A DNA stretch of 6,254 nucleotides from Syntrophaceae bacterium (lineage in GTDB: Bacteria > Desulfobacterota > Syntrophia > Syntrophales > UBA5619), in the NCBI GenBank assembly GCA_919902745.1, contig CAKKRN010000129.1, positions 1 through 6,254 on the forward strand. Reading direction: 5' to 3'. Below are positions 1-6,061 of this stretch, in pieces. The notes under the pieces are model-generated. The model did not search any database, was not told where the DNA came from, and was given only the letters and a program-made list of their open reading frames with translations. Numbering within the stretch: position 1 is the first letter of the stretch; the number at the start of each line of letters is the position of its first letter. The translations under genes and the position numbers were made by a program.

Positions 1-155
1 TATACTCCTCGCCTTCCAGTCTTCTGATCGCTTCCCGGACAGGGGTCTCGCTCAGCCATGACCACTTTCTGGCCGGGCTTCAATTTCCCTTTGATGATGC
101 CCTGTCGCAGTTTGTTATAGACCGCCACATTTTTCGTTTTGGAAACGATGACCAT
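1..155 (-). pseudogene. GntR-family transcriptional regulator, N-terminal part, frame broken
   Basis: From the ATG at 155 the minus strand reads MVIVSKTKNVAVYNKLRQGI, then IKGKLKPGQKVV, the typical first helix and loop of a GntR winged-helix DNA-binding domain (VY.KLR..I..G.LKPGQ). After about position 60 the expected sequence continues only in another frame, where 58-1 encodes LSETPVREAIRRLEGEEY, the hallmark GntR recognition-helix region. In the family about ten residues separate the KPGQ.VV stretch from SETPVREA; only 7 bases are present here, so roughly 23 bases appear to be missing and the frame is lost. The first frame reads on as MAERDPCPGSDQ, which is not GntR-like. In-frame GTG and TTG codons lie upstream at 179 and 182, but the ATG suits the family's length. 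The gene runs off the left edge, so the ligand-binding domain and subfamily (FCD or other) cannot be seen. Family call is firm; whether the lesion is real or a sequencing error is not known. Confidence 0.68.
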
Positions 156-197
156 ATTTTTTGCACCATTTCGTTGCACCAATCTGTCGGCGGAAGT

Positions 198-226
198 TCA
201 ATAACCTATAGGATATTGACCGTCAA
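198..226 (-). promoter_or_regulatory. Candidate sigma70 promoter for the GntR gene with overlapping palindrome
   Basis: On the minus strand TTGACG (226-221) and TATTGA (203-198) are separated by exactly 17 bases, giving a good -35 and a mediocre -10. The -35 lies within TTGAC-C-GTCAA (216-226), a perfect odd palindrome; a second perfect palindrome, CCTATAGG (205-212), lies in the spacer. GntR proteins commonly bind short palindromes near their own promoter, so one of these could be an autoregulatory operator. That is inference. Confidence 0.4.
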
Positions 227-389
227 GATCTTTTCATTTTCATGTTCCACCCGAAAATACATTTATTTGATATCATTTATTTTTTATACAAAGGACCGTA
301 CGTCTCCGACCCCATATCCATCGTCACAATCAATCAAAAATCTCTTTACAAGCAAAAATTCAACTGCTAAGTTTCGCACCTGAAACCGC

Positions 390-418
390 TTGCGCATTGC
401 TGCCAAATCGGCTATAAG
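390..418 (+). promoter_or_regulatory. Candidate sigma70 promoter for icd
   Basis: TTGCGC (390-395) and TATAAG (413-418) are separated by 17 bases. This is the best plus-strand match in the gap before icd and would start transcription near 425, leaving a leader of about 100 bases. The predicted start falls inside the perfect inverted repeat at 422-436. Confidence 0.45.
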
Positions 419-421
419 CCG

Positions 422-436
422 CCCGGTCGCACCGGG
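422..436 (+). repeat. Perfect inverted repeat at the predicted icd transcription start
   Basis: CCCGGT (422-427) and ACCGGG (431-436) are perfect reverse complements separated by CGC. It begins 3 bases after the candidate -10 element. It could be an operator read as DNA, or a 5' end stem-loop that stabilises the icd transcript. No T run follows, so it is not a terminator on this strand. Confidence 0.5.
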
Positions 437-513
437 TAAGACTGACGTTTTCATCACCGGCAGATCGCGCGTTGTTCGCGTCGCGCGGACTCGCGCTGCA
501 TTTCAATGATATC

Positions 514-518
514 GGGGA
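514..518 (+). promoter_or_regulatory. Ribosome binding site of icd
   Basis: GGGGA ends 5 bases before the ATG at 524. It decides in favour of this ATG over the in-frame ATG at 506, which lies upstream of the site itself. Confidence 0.7.
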
Positions 519-523
519 CAGCC

Positions 524-1738
524 ATGGCAAAAATCAAAGTCAAGAATCCCGTCGTCGAGATGGACGGCGATGAAATGACCCGGATCATCTGGGCCAAAAT
601 CAAAGAGAAACTGATTTACCCGTACCTCGACATCGACCTGAAGTATTACGATCTCGGCATCCAGAACCGGGATGCGACCAGGGATCAGGTCACCGTCGAT
701 TCCGCCCATGCGACCAAGAAATACGGCGTCGCGGTCAAGTGTGCGACCATCACCCACGACGAAGGCCGCGTCCGGGAATTCGGCTCACCCGAAATGCTGC
801 GCTCTCCGAACGGAACCATCCGGAATATTTTGGACGGAACCATCTTCCGCGAGCCGATCATCTGCAAAAATGTGCCCCGCCTGATTCCCCATTGGGACAA
901 ACCGGTCATCGTGGCGCGCCACGCCTTCGGCGACCAGTACCGGGCCAGCGAATTCCTCTACCCGGGCAAAGGGACGCTGAAGCTGACCTTTGTGCCGGAA
1001 GGCGGCGGCCCGGCGATCGAGAAAGAGGTGTACAGAGCCGCCGGCTCCGGCGCGGCCATGGCGATGTATAACTCGGACGAGTCGATTGCCGGCTTCGCGC
1101 GCGCCTGTTTCACCTACGGCCTTGCGCGCCGATATCCGGTCTATTTTTCGACCAAGAACACGATCCTCAAGATCTACGACGGCCGCTTCAAGAACCTCTT
1201 CCAGCAGATCTTCGACGCCGAGTTTGCCGACCGATTCAAGGCCGCCGGTCTCACGTACGAACACCGCCTGATCGACGACATGGTCGCCTGCAACCTCAAA
1301 TGGAGCGGTGGTTACCTCTGGGCGTGCAAGAATTACGACGGCGACGTGCAGTCCGATACCGTAGCCCAAGGCTACGGCTCGCTCGGCCTGATGACCTCCG
1401 TGCTGATGAGCCCGGACGGACAGGCCTTTGAAGCCGAAGCGGCGCACGGCACGGTGACCCGCCACTACCGTGAACACCAGGCCGGCAGGGAAACCTCGAC
1501 CAATCCGATCGCCTCGATCTTCGCCTGGACGCGCGGCCTGATCCACCGCGGCCAGTTGGACGACACCCCCGATCTGATCCATTTCGCCGAAACGTTGGAA
1601 CGGGTCTGCGTCGAGTCGGTCGAGGCCGGCCATATGACAAAGGATTTGGCGATCATGATTGGCGGCGGTCAGAAATGGGAAACCACCGGTCAGTTTCTCG
1701 ATACGCTTGACCGGGAACTCAAGCGCCGCATGGGGTAG
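524..1738 (+). CDS. icd: NADP-dependent isocitrate dehydrogenase, eukaryote-like homodimeric type
   Basis: A 404-residue cytosolic enzyme that oxidatively decarboxylates isocitrate to 2-oxoglutarate with NADP+ and Mg/Mn. The sequence follows the subfamily known from animal IDH1/IDH2 rather than E. coli Icd, and key residues fall at nearly the same numbers as in human IDH1: S94 and N96 with R100 in SPNGTIRN, R109 in FRE, R132 and Y139 in [10 protein letters not shown] bind isocitrate; K211 in TKNTILK is the catalytic lysine; D251, D274 and D278 (HRLIDDM and YDGDVQSD) bind the metal; H308, R313 and H314 in [10 protein letters not shown] hold the NADP 2'-phosphate, supporting NADP use. Length is normal and no key residue is missing. 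The start is set by GGGGA 5 bases before this ATG and by the family's [19 protein letters not shown] beginning. It has its own candidate promoter; the next gene begins 71 bases on. Confidence 0.97.
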   Translation: MAKIKVKNPVVEMDGDEMTRIIWAKIKEKLIYPYLDIDLKYYDLGIQNRDATRDQVTVDSAHATKKYGVAVKCATITHDEGRVREFGSPEMLRSPNGTIRNILDGTIFREPIICKNVPRLIPHWDKPVIVARHAFGDQYRASEFLYPGKGTLKLTFVPEGGGPAIEKEVYRAAGSGAAMAMYNSDESIAGFARACFTYGLARRYPVYFSTKNTILKIYDGRFKNLFQQIFDAEFADRFKAAGLTYEHRLIDDMVACNLKWSGGYLWACKNYDGDVQSDTVAQGYGSLGLMTSVLMSPDGQAFEAEAAHGTVTRHYREHQAGRETSTNPIASIFAWTRGLIHRGQLDDTPDLIHFAETLERVCVESVEAGHMTKDLAIMIGGGQKWETTGQFLDTLDRELKRRMG

Positions 1739-1746
1739 GTTTACAG

Positions 1747-1785
1747 AAAAAACCCTTCGCACAATACGGCGACGTATACTGCGAA
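1747..1785 (-). terminator. Stem-loop between icd and prenyltransferase gene; terminator-like on the minus strand
   Basis: TTCGCA (1756-1761) pairs with TGCGAA (1780-1785), and ATACG (1764-1768) pairs with CGTAT (1773-1777) around the loop GCGA, a GNRA-type tetraloop on the plus strand; a 2x2 internal mismatch lies between the two stems. Six A residues at 1747-1752 precede it. Read on the minus strand, the hairpin is followed by GGG and six Ts, which is the form of an intrinsic terminator. On the plus strand no T run follows, so there it would act as an RNA hairpin (stability or processing) rather than a stop. Confidence 0.5.
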
Positions 1786-1809
1786 ACTTGAAGAATCGGG
1801 TAGCCGTCG

Positions 1810-2706
1810 ATGTTCAAATCCTTATGGAAATATTTCATCGCCACCCGTCCCTGGTCCTTCACGATGTCCTGCATCTCCGTTTCCGTGGGGACACTCCTGG
1901 CCGCCGAAGAAGGATCGGTATCATGGGTTTGGTTTTTCCTGACGGCCACGGGCATGATCGTCTTCCACGCCTCTGCCAATGTGATCAACGATTACTTTGA
2001 CACGCTTTATGGGATCGACCAGAAGGATTCACCCACCGCGAAATACCGGCCCCAGCCCATTATCTCCGGAATGCTGACGCCTCGCCAACTCTTGGCGGAA
2101 GCCGCCATCCTGTTGGTTTTAACCGCCGCCATCGGAATCACGGCAGCATTGATCCGCTCCTGGCATATCCTTTGGATCGGTCTGATCGGGCTTATTGCAT
2201 GCATTTTTTACACGGCCGGCCCCGTTAAATTCAAGTACCGCGCGTTCGGCGAGCTTGCCGTCTTCATGATGTGGGGCCCCCTGATGGTCGAAGGCGCCTA
2301 CGCGGTTCAACGGCAAACCCTTTCCCTCAAGGCCCTCTATATTTCGATTCCTTTCGGGGTTCTCGTCGCCCTGGTCCTCTTTGCCAACAATATGAGAGAC
2401 ATCGACTACGATTCACGCCAGAATATCAAGACATTAAGCATCATGCTCGGCAGCAGCCGAAGTTACCAGCTCTTTGCCGGGCTCATTGTACTGGCCTATG
2501 CCTGCGTGCTCGGGATGATCATTACGGGAATCATGAGCATCTGGGGGCTGTTGATCTTCCTCTCCGTGCCCAAGGCCGTGACCCTTCTTAAAACCTTCCG
2601 GGAAAAGATCCCCGATATGGCCGATGCTTTGACAGCCCAATTTGATACCGTTTTCGGTATTCTTCTGATCCTGGCGATATTCCTGGAAGCGAGGATCGTC
2701 TTTTGA
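1810..2706 (+). CDS. UbiA-family membrane prenyltransferase, MenA-like
   Basis: A 298-residue integral membrane protein of the UbiA superfamily, which transfers a polyprenyl chain from its diphosphate to an aromatic acceptor. Visible marks: RPWSF near the N-terminus (13-17), first aspartate-rich motif NDYFD (60-64) in NVINDYFDTLYGID, YTAGP (134-138), FGEL...MMWGPLMVEGAY (146-164), and second motif NNMRDIDYD (193-201) followed by KTL and LG. The GEL..F..GP...G pattern and NN.RD.D second motif are those of MenA (1,4-dihydroxy-2-naphthoate polyprenyltransferase) rather than UbiA proper or COX10. About eight or nine hydrophobic segments are spread through it. A stop codon lies three codons upstream in frame, and RPW must be close to the start, so ATG 1810 is the start; its ribosome site is weak. 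No other menaquinone genes are in view, so the acceptor remains uncertain and I give no symbol. The stop overlaps the next gene's start. Confidence 0.88.
   Translation: MFKSLWKYFIATRPWSFTMSCISVSVGTLLAAEEGSVSWVWFFLTATGMIVFHASANVINDYFDTLYGIDQKDSPTAKYRPQPIISGMLTPRQLLAEAAILLVLTAAIGITAALIRSWHILWIGLIGLIACIFYTAGPVKFKYRAFGELAVFMMWGPLMVEGAYAVQRQTLSLKALYISIPFGVLVALVLFANNMRDIDYDSRQNIKTLSIMLGSSRSYQLFAGLIVLAYACVLGMIITGIMSIWGLLIFLSVPKAVTLLKTFREKIPDMADALTAQFDTVFGILLILAIFLEARIVF
2691..2695 (+). promoter_or_regulatory. Ribosome binding site for the TTG start of the CPBP gene
   Basis: GAGGA lies inside the end of the prenyltransferase gene, 7 bases before the TTG at 2703. It supports the unusual TTG start and termination-reinitiation coupling across the TTGA overlap (2703-2706). 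Confidence 0.65.
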
Positions 2707-3293
2707 TTCCAGTCGCAATTCTTCTCACCCTCGCCTGCTGGGCCTTTACCTTTGGGATGGCCTGGGGAAACTTCTGGGTCAAGATCGGTCTTTCCGTAAT
2801 CATCATCTGCCTCTATTCCTTGATCTGGCAGAAACCAAAGGTTCGCTTCTCCCTGAAAAGCGTCACCGCCGGCATGCTTTCGGCAGTGGTTCTTTACGGG
2901 CTCTTCTTCCTCGGAAATCGGATGGCGCCTTACATCGTTCCCGGGGCGGGCGCCCAGGTCGGCGGGATCTATGACCTCGGAACAGGCACCGACCGGGTTC
3001 TCATCTTCCTGCTGTTATGCTTCATCACCGGCCCGGGTGAAGAGATCTTCTGGCGTGGCTTCCTGCAGGAAAAACTGATGCAGCGCTTTGGCGACCTGAA
3101 AGGATTCGCCATCGGAACCGTGATTTACGGCGGCGTCCATCTCTTTTCGATGAATTTCATTCTGATCGCCGCCGCCCTGGTAGCGGGAGCCTTCTGGGGA
3201 GGCCTCTACCTCTGGCGGCGGGATCTGGGCTTGGTCATCGTATCGCACTCTCTCTGGGGCGCCTTCATTTTCGCCGTCTTTCCGATACACTGA
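2703..3293 (+). CDS. CPBP-family (CAAX protease-like) intramembrane metalloprotease
   Basis: A 196-residue hydrophobic membrane protein. Motif 1 of the CPBP/Abi family, EExxxR, is present as EEIFWRGFLQ (E113, E114, R118); motif 2 histidine is H146 in VIYGGVH; a motif 3 histidine is H182 in SHSLWGAF, although the asparagine often found four residues later is replaced by glycine. These Glu and His residues are the metal and catalytic positions in Rce1-type proteases, so activity is plausible. Hydrophobic stretches lie at about 3-19, 26-41, 55-72, 97-110, 134-148, 153-170 and 177-192. The start is TTG, overlapping the previous gene's TGA, with GAGGA 7 bases upstream. CPBP proteins include prenyl-protein proteases, bacteriocin self-immunity proteins and many of unknown role; here the coupling suggests work linked to the prenyltransferase, but no substrate can be named. 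Confidence 0.87.
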   Translation: MIPVAILLTLACWAFTFGMAWGNFWVKIGLSVIIICLYSLIWQKPKVRFSLKSVTAGMLSAVVLYGLFFLGNRMAPYIVPGAGAQVGGIYDLGTGTDRVLIFLLLCFITGPGEEIFWRGFLQEKLMQRFGDLKGFAIGTVIYGGVHLFSMNFILIAAALVAGAFWGGLYLWRRDLGLVIVSHSLWGAFIFAVFPIH

Positions 3294-3340
3294 ACTTCTA
3301 TCGCCGTCCGTCTGCGTTCCGGACCACGTCAAGTCCGTTC

Positions 3341-3358
3341 ACGACCGATACGGGTCGT
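3341..3358. terminator. Weak candidate stem-loop in the convergent gap
   Basis: ACGACC (3341-3346) and GGTCGT (3353-3358) pair perfectly around a 6-base loop in the 118 bases between the converging genes. Only a short TTT follows on the plus strand and no T run on the minus strand, so it is a poor intrinsic terminator. The rest of the gap is GC-rich, with TTCGGGGC repeated at 3363-3370 and 3372-3379. Confidence 0.3.
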
Positions 3359-3411
3359 ACCTTTCGGGGCCTTCGGGGCGCCCGGGGTCTTGGCATTCCT
3401 CCCCCGCGGCA

Positions 3412-5100
3412 TCACAGGGCCGCCGTCAAACGGGATATGCCGTCCGCCGGGTCCCCGTGGAGGTGGATCCGAATCACGCGGCGACCCGCGTTGATCAGGG
3501 CCTGCCGGTCGCCGAAGACCTGGGCCTGTTTCAGGACGCCGAACGTGAGCGCGGATTCCGGCCGCCCCATTTCATCGGGGATCGGCGCATCCCGGGGATC
3601 GTCCGCCGTGAACTGAATGAACAGGCCGCGCCCGGCGTCTCCCTTGTGGAGCTGCCCGGTCGAGTGGAGGAAGCGGGGCCCGTAGCCGACGGTCGTCACG
3701 AGATGGAAACGGTCCCGGATCCGCATCCGCAGGCGCTGCAGAGCCTCGTCCATTCCAGGTGAGGGCATCAGATAGGCATGGAGCGCGGCGTAGGCGCCCG
3801 GTTCCGCCTGCCCGAGAAACGCCGCCAGCGTCTCTTCCGGCTTCCGGGCATCGAGATCGCCGTAAACGGACAGACCCGGCCCCTTCAGCACCGGGATCTC
3901 CACCGGCATCGCCCCCTTTTCGCGGTACTCCGCGATCATCTTCCGGGCGAGAACCTTCGCCGCTTCCACGTCCGGCTGATCGAACGGGTTGATCGCCAGC
4001 CGCCAGCCGGCGACCGCCGTGGCCATCTCCCAGAAGAAACACTGGCCGCCCAGGTCATAGGGATCGGCAAGCTTGAGATCGATGACGGGATGGCCGGCCT
4101 CCGCAAGCGCCTCCCGTTGCGCCTCTCCCGCATCGTCCCCCGCCAGACGGATCGAGCAGAAGATCCGGTCCGGACCGTAAACCGGGGGCGGCCCGAACTC
4201 CTCGCCGACGACCGGCAGGATCCCCTCCCCCTCCTTTCCCAGACTCTCCGCAAGGAGCTGTTCCACCCAGTCGCCGAAAGCGGCCAGCCGCGGCGAGAAG
4301 AGAAAGGTAAGCTTGTCGCGGCCCTGCGCCGCGAACTCCCCGAGGAGCGCTCCGAGCAGCACTCCGTTCATCTCTTGTTTGTTGTTAGCAAATTCACATT
4401 CTGCTGCCGCAGCGGCCCGCTCTAACAGTAGCCCGACATCCATCCCGAGCAGCGCGGCCGGGACGAGGCCGAAGCAGGAGAGAGCCGAATAGCGCCCGCC
4501 GATTTCCGGGTCGTTGAGGAAGGTGTGGCGGAAATGGTGCGCGCGGGCGATCTCCGCCAGGGCGCTCCCGGGATCGGTGATCGCGAGAAAGCGCCTTCCC
4601 GCCTCCTCCGCCTCGAGCTTCTCCGCAACGAGGTTGTAAAAATACCTCATGAAGGAGAAAGTCTCGACCGTCCCGCCCGATTTCGTGGAGACGACAAAGA
4701 GCGTCCGTTTCAGGTCGAGCCGTTCGGCGCGGGCGAGAACCGCCCCCGGGTCCGTGCTGTCCAGGACGGCGAGGTCGAGGAAGCCGTCGGCCGCACCGAA
4801 GACCTTCCGGAACACCTCCGGCGCGAGGCTGGAGCCCCCCATCCCGAGCAGCAGGGCGAAGTTGAAGCCGTCGGCGCGGACGCCTTCGACGACGGACGCG
4901 ATCTCGGCGAGACGCCCCGGCATCGCCCGCGGGCTGTCGAGCCAGCCGAGGCGGTTGGCAATCTCCTTCGGTTCCGGTTTCCAGAGGGTGTGGTCCTTCC
5001 GCCGGATCCGTTCCGCGACCCGGCCGGCCGCCAGGACCTTGCGGGCCTCCCCCGCCGCCGCCCGGCAGGACTCCGGACGAAACGTCATCCTTGCCGTCAT
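3412..5100 (-). CDS. pgi: Glucose-6-phosphate isomerase, of the transaldolase-fusion type but stand-alone
   Basis: A 562-residue cytosolic enzyme interconverting glucose 6-phosphate and fructose 6-phosphate (glycolysis, gluconeogenesis, entry to the pentose phosphate route). Two sugar-isomerase (SIS) domains are visible. The first has LLLGMGGSSLAPE (83-95), the phosphate loop STKSGGTVET (138-147) and GGRYSALS (201-208). The second has QLLAESLGKEGEG (281-293, with the PGI-type catalytic glutamate region), NPFDQPDVEAAK (371-382) and GYGPRFLHSTGQLHKG (472-487). The overall pattern is that of the C-terminal half of bifunctional transaldolase/isomerase proteins, rather than E. coli Pgi; no transaldolase segment is attached or adjacent. 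AAAGGGAA (5113-5106) sits 5 bases before the ATG at 5100, so I prefer this to the in-frame GTG at 5130, which would overlap panE. It lies 20 bases after panE on the same strand. A short AT-rich patch at about 4368-4431 differs from its surroundings. Confidence 0.93.
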   Translation of the reverse strand: MTARMTFRPESCRAAAGEARKVLAAGRVAERIRRKDHTLWKPEPKEIANRLGWLDSPRAMPGRLAEIASVVEGVRADGFNFALLLGMGGSSLAPEVFRKVFGAADGFLDLAVLDSTDPGAVLARAERLDLKRTLFVVSTKSGGTVETFSFMRYFYNLVAEKLEAEEAGRRFLAITDPGSALAEIARAHHFRHTFLNDPEIGGRYSALSCFGLVPAALLGMDVGLLLERAAAAAECEFANNKQEMNGVLLGALLGEFAAQGRDKLTFLFSPRLAAFGDWVEQLLAESLGKEGEGILPVVGEEFGPPPVYGPDRIFCSIRLAGDDAGEAQREALAEAGHPVIDLKLADPYDLGGQCFFWEMATAVAGWRLAINPFDQPDVEAAKVLARKMIAEYREKGAMPVEIPVLKGPGLSVYGDLDARKPEETLAAFLGQAEPGAYAALHAYLMPSPGMDEALQRLRMRIRDRFHLVTTVGYGPRFLHSTGQLHKGDAGRGLFIQFTADDPRDAPIPDEMGRPESALTFGVLKQAQVFGDRQALINAGRRVIRIHLHGDPADGISRLTAAL

Positions 5101-5105
5101 GGCCG

Positions 5106-5113
5106 TTCCCTTT
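5106..5113 (-). promoter_or_regulatory. Ribosome binding site of pgi
   Basis: AAAGGGAA on the minus strand ends 5 bases before the ATG at 5100. It lies in the 20-base gap after panE, and fixes the pgi start. Confidence 0.65.
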
Positions 5114-5120
5114 CTTGCAA

Positions 5121-6047
5121 TCAACAGCACCCTCGTTTTTTCAGTTTGGCGTAGAGCTCCTCGTGGAGAGGCGCCGGAATCCCCAGGGTTCGCCCGGTGC
5201 GGACGGCATAACCGATGAAGAGCTCCACCTCCGTCCGCCCCCCCTTCTCATAATCGAGCTGCATGGATGATCTGGTCGCATAGGGAAAGCGTTCGACCGT
5301 CGCGATTCCGCGATCCACGCTGTCCGCCGGGAGGGCGATCCCCTTCGCCGCCGCCAGACGTTCAATCTCCGCCATCAGCCCCCGGACCATCCCCCTCCCC
5401 TTCTCATCCGCCATCACGTCGCCGAAGCACAGCCCCATCAGCGACGTCACGCCGGCCATCGGGCTCACGAAGAGGTACTTTGCCCAGAGAGGAACGGCGA
5501 TCGCGGCCGACAGCTCCGCCTTGATCCCGGCCTCCTTCAGGAGTTTTTCCAGCGGGCGGTAGATCTCGGCCTGCCCGTCATCGGGGCCGAAGAGGAGCTG
5601 GCAGCTCCCCCCCGCCTGGCGGACGACGCCCGGCGCCTCGATGAAAGCGGAGATGTAAACGCAGCCGCTCAGGACCACACCCCGGGGCAGGATCGACCGG
5701 AGCCGTTCGGCGATGTCGACTCCGTTGAGAAGCGGCAGGACGATTGTTTTGGCATGCAGAAGCGGGGCGAGTCGGGCCGCGGCCTCCTCCAGCGCATATT
5801 CCTTCACGCAGACGAGTACAAGGTCACAGGGGCCGACCGCGGCCGGATCATCGGTCGCCAGATCGGGCGTAGCCCTGAACTCGCCCTCCACCGTCTTCAG
5901 CAGCAGGCCGCCCTTCCGGATCGCCGCGAGGTGCGCACCCCGGGCAATGAAGACGACTTGGTGTCCCGACGAACCTGCGTACTTCACGGCAATCTTCCCG
6001 CCGAAATAACCGCCCACCCCTCCGACGCCAAAAACCGCGATTTTCAT
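5121..6047 (-). CDS. panE: 2-dehydropantoate 2-reductase (ketopantoate reductase)
   Basis: A 308-residue cytosolic enzyme that reduces ketopantoate to pantoate with NADPH, on the route to pantothenate and CoA. The N-terminal Rossmann fold opens with MKIAVFGVGGVGGYFGG (GxGxxG at G7-G12), and R36 in FIARG is placed to bind the NADP phosphate. K82 in VCVKEY, N108 in LLNGVD, the catalytic K190 in LWAKYLF, S261 in RSSMQLD and E274 in TEVELFIGY correspond to K72, N98, K176, S244 and E256 of E. coli PanE, so the active site is complete. AAGAGGAA (6060-6053) lies 5 bases before the ATG at 6047, which excludes the in-frame TTG at 6068. It is first in an apparent operon with pgi. No other pantothenate gene is in view, and relatives of this family can act on other 2-oxo acids, so the exact substrate is inferred. 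Confidence 0.9.
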   Translation of the reverse strand: MKIAVFGVGGVGGYFGGKIAVKYAGSSGHQVVFIARGAHLAAIRKGGLLLKTVEGEFRATPDLATDDPAAVGPCDLVLVCVKEYALEEAAARLAPLLHAKTIVLPLLNGVDIAERLRSILPRGVVLSGCVYISAFIEAPGVVRQAGGSCQLLFGPDDGQAEIYRPLEKLLKEAGIKAELSAAIAVPLWAKYLFVSPMAGVTSLMGLCFGDVMADEKGRGMVRGLMAEIERLAAAKGIALPADSVDRGIATVERFPYATRSSMQLDYEKGGRTEVELFIGYAVRTGRTLGIPAPLHEELYAKLKKRGCC

Positions 6048-6052
6048 GACTA

Positions 6053-6060
6053 TTCCTCTT
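6053..6060 (-). promoter_or_regulatory. Ribosome binding site of panE
   Basis: AAGAGGAA on the minus strand, 5 bases before the ATG at 6047, is a near-ideal site that decides the panE start. Confidence 0.7.
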
Positions 6061-6061
6061 G

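Larger units (their letters stand above)
156..523. promoter_or_regulatory. Divergent intergenic control region between GntR fragment and icd
   Basis: This 368-base stretch has no credible gene. Positions 190-370 are clearly AT-rich, with runs of T and A, compared with the GC-rich genes on the right; the last ~110 bases turn GC-rich again. It contains a promoter-like element facing left (198-226), one facing right (390-418), a perfect hairpin-forming repeat at 422-436, and a second at 466-487 just before the icd ribosome site. The layout is that of a classic divergent regulator/target control region, so the GntR protein may once have controlled icd; this is inferred from position only. Confidence 0.6.

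Noticed and set aside
174..383. A 69-codon plus-strand frame in the AT-rich gap before icd
   Set aside because: It begins at TTG with no ribosome site, has a low-complexity Ser/Thr/Lys/Ile make-up, and overlaps the promoter region facing the GntR gene.
506..523. Upstream in-frame ATG for icd
   Set aside because: The GGGGA ribosome site lies after this ATG and the family's conserved N-terminus begins at 524.
785..1762. A long 325-codon open frame on the minus strand over icd
   Set aside because: It lies antisense to the unmistakable icd gene, has no recognisable motif, and long antisense openings are expected opposite GC-rich coding sequence.
3361..3395. GC-rich repeats with TTCG and GGGGC in the convergent gap, considered as a terminator
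   Set aside because: The best stems are only two to four base pairs and no T run follows on either strand.
5101..5130. Upstream GTG start for pgi overlapping the end of panE
   Set aside because: AAAGGGAA at 5113-5106 is correctly spaced for the ATG at 5100, and the added residues contain the ribosome site itself.
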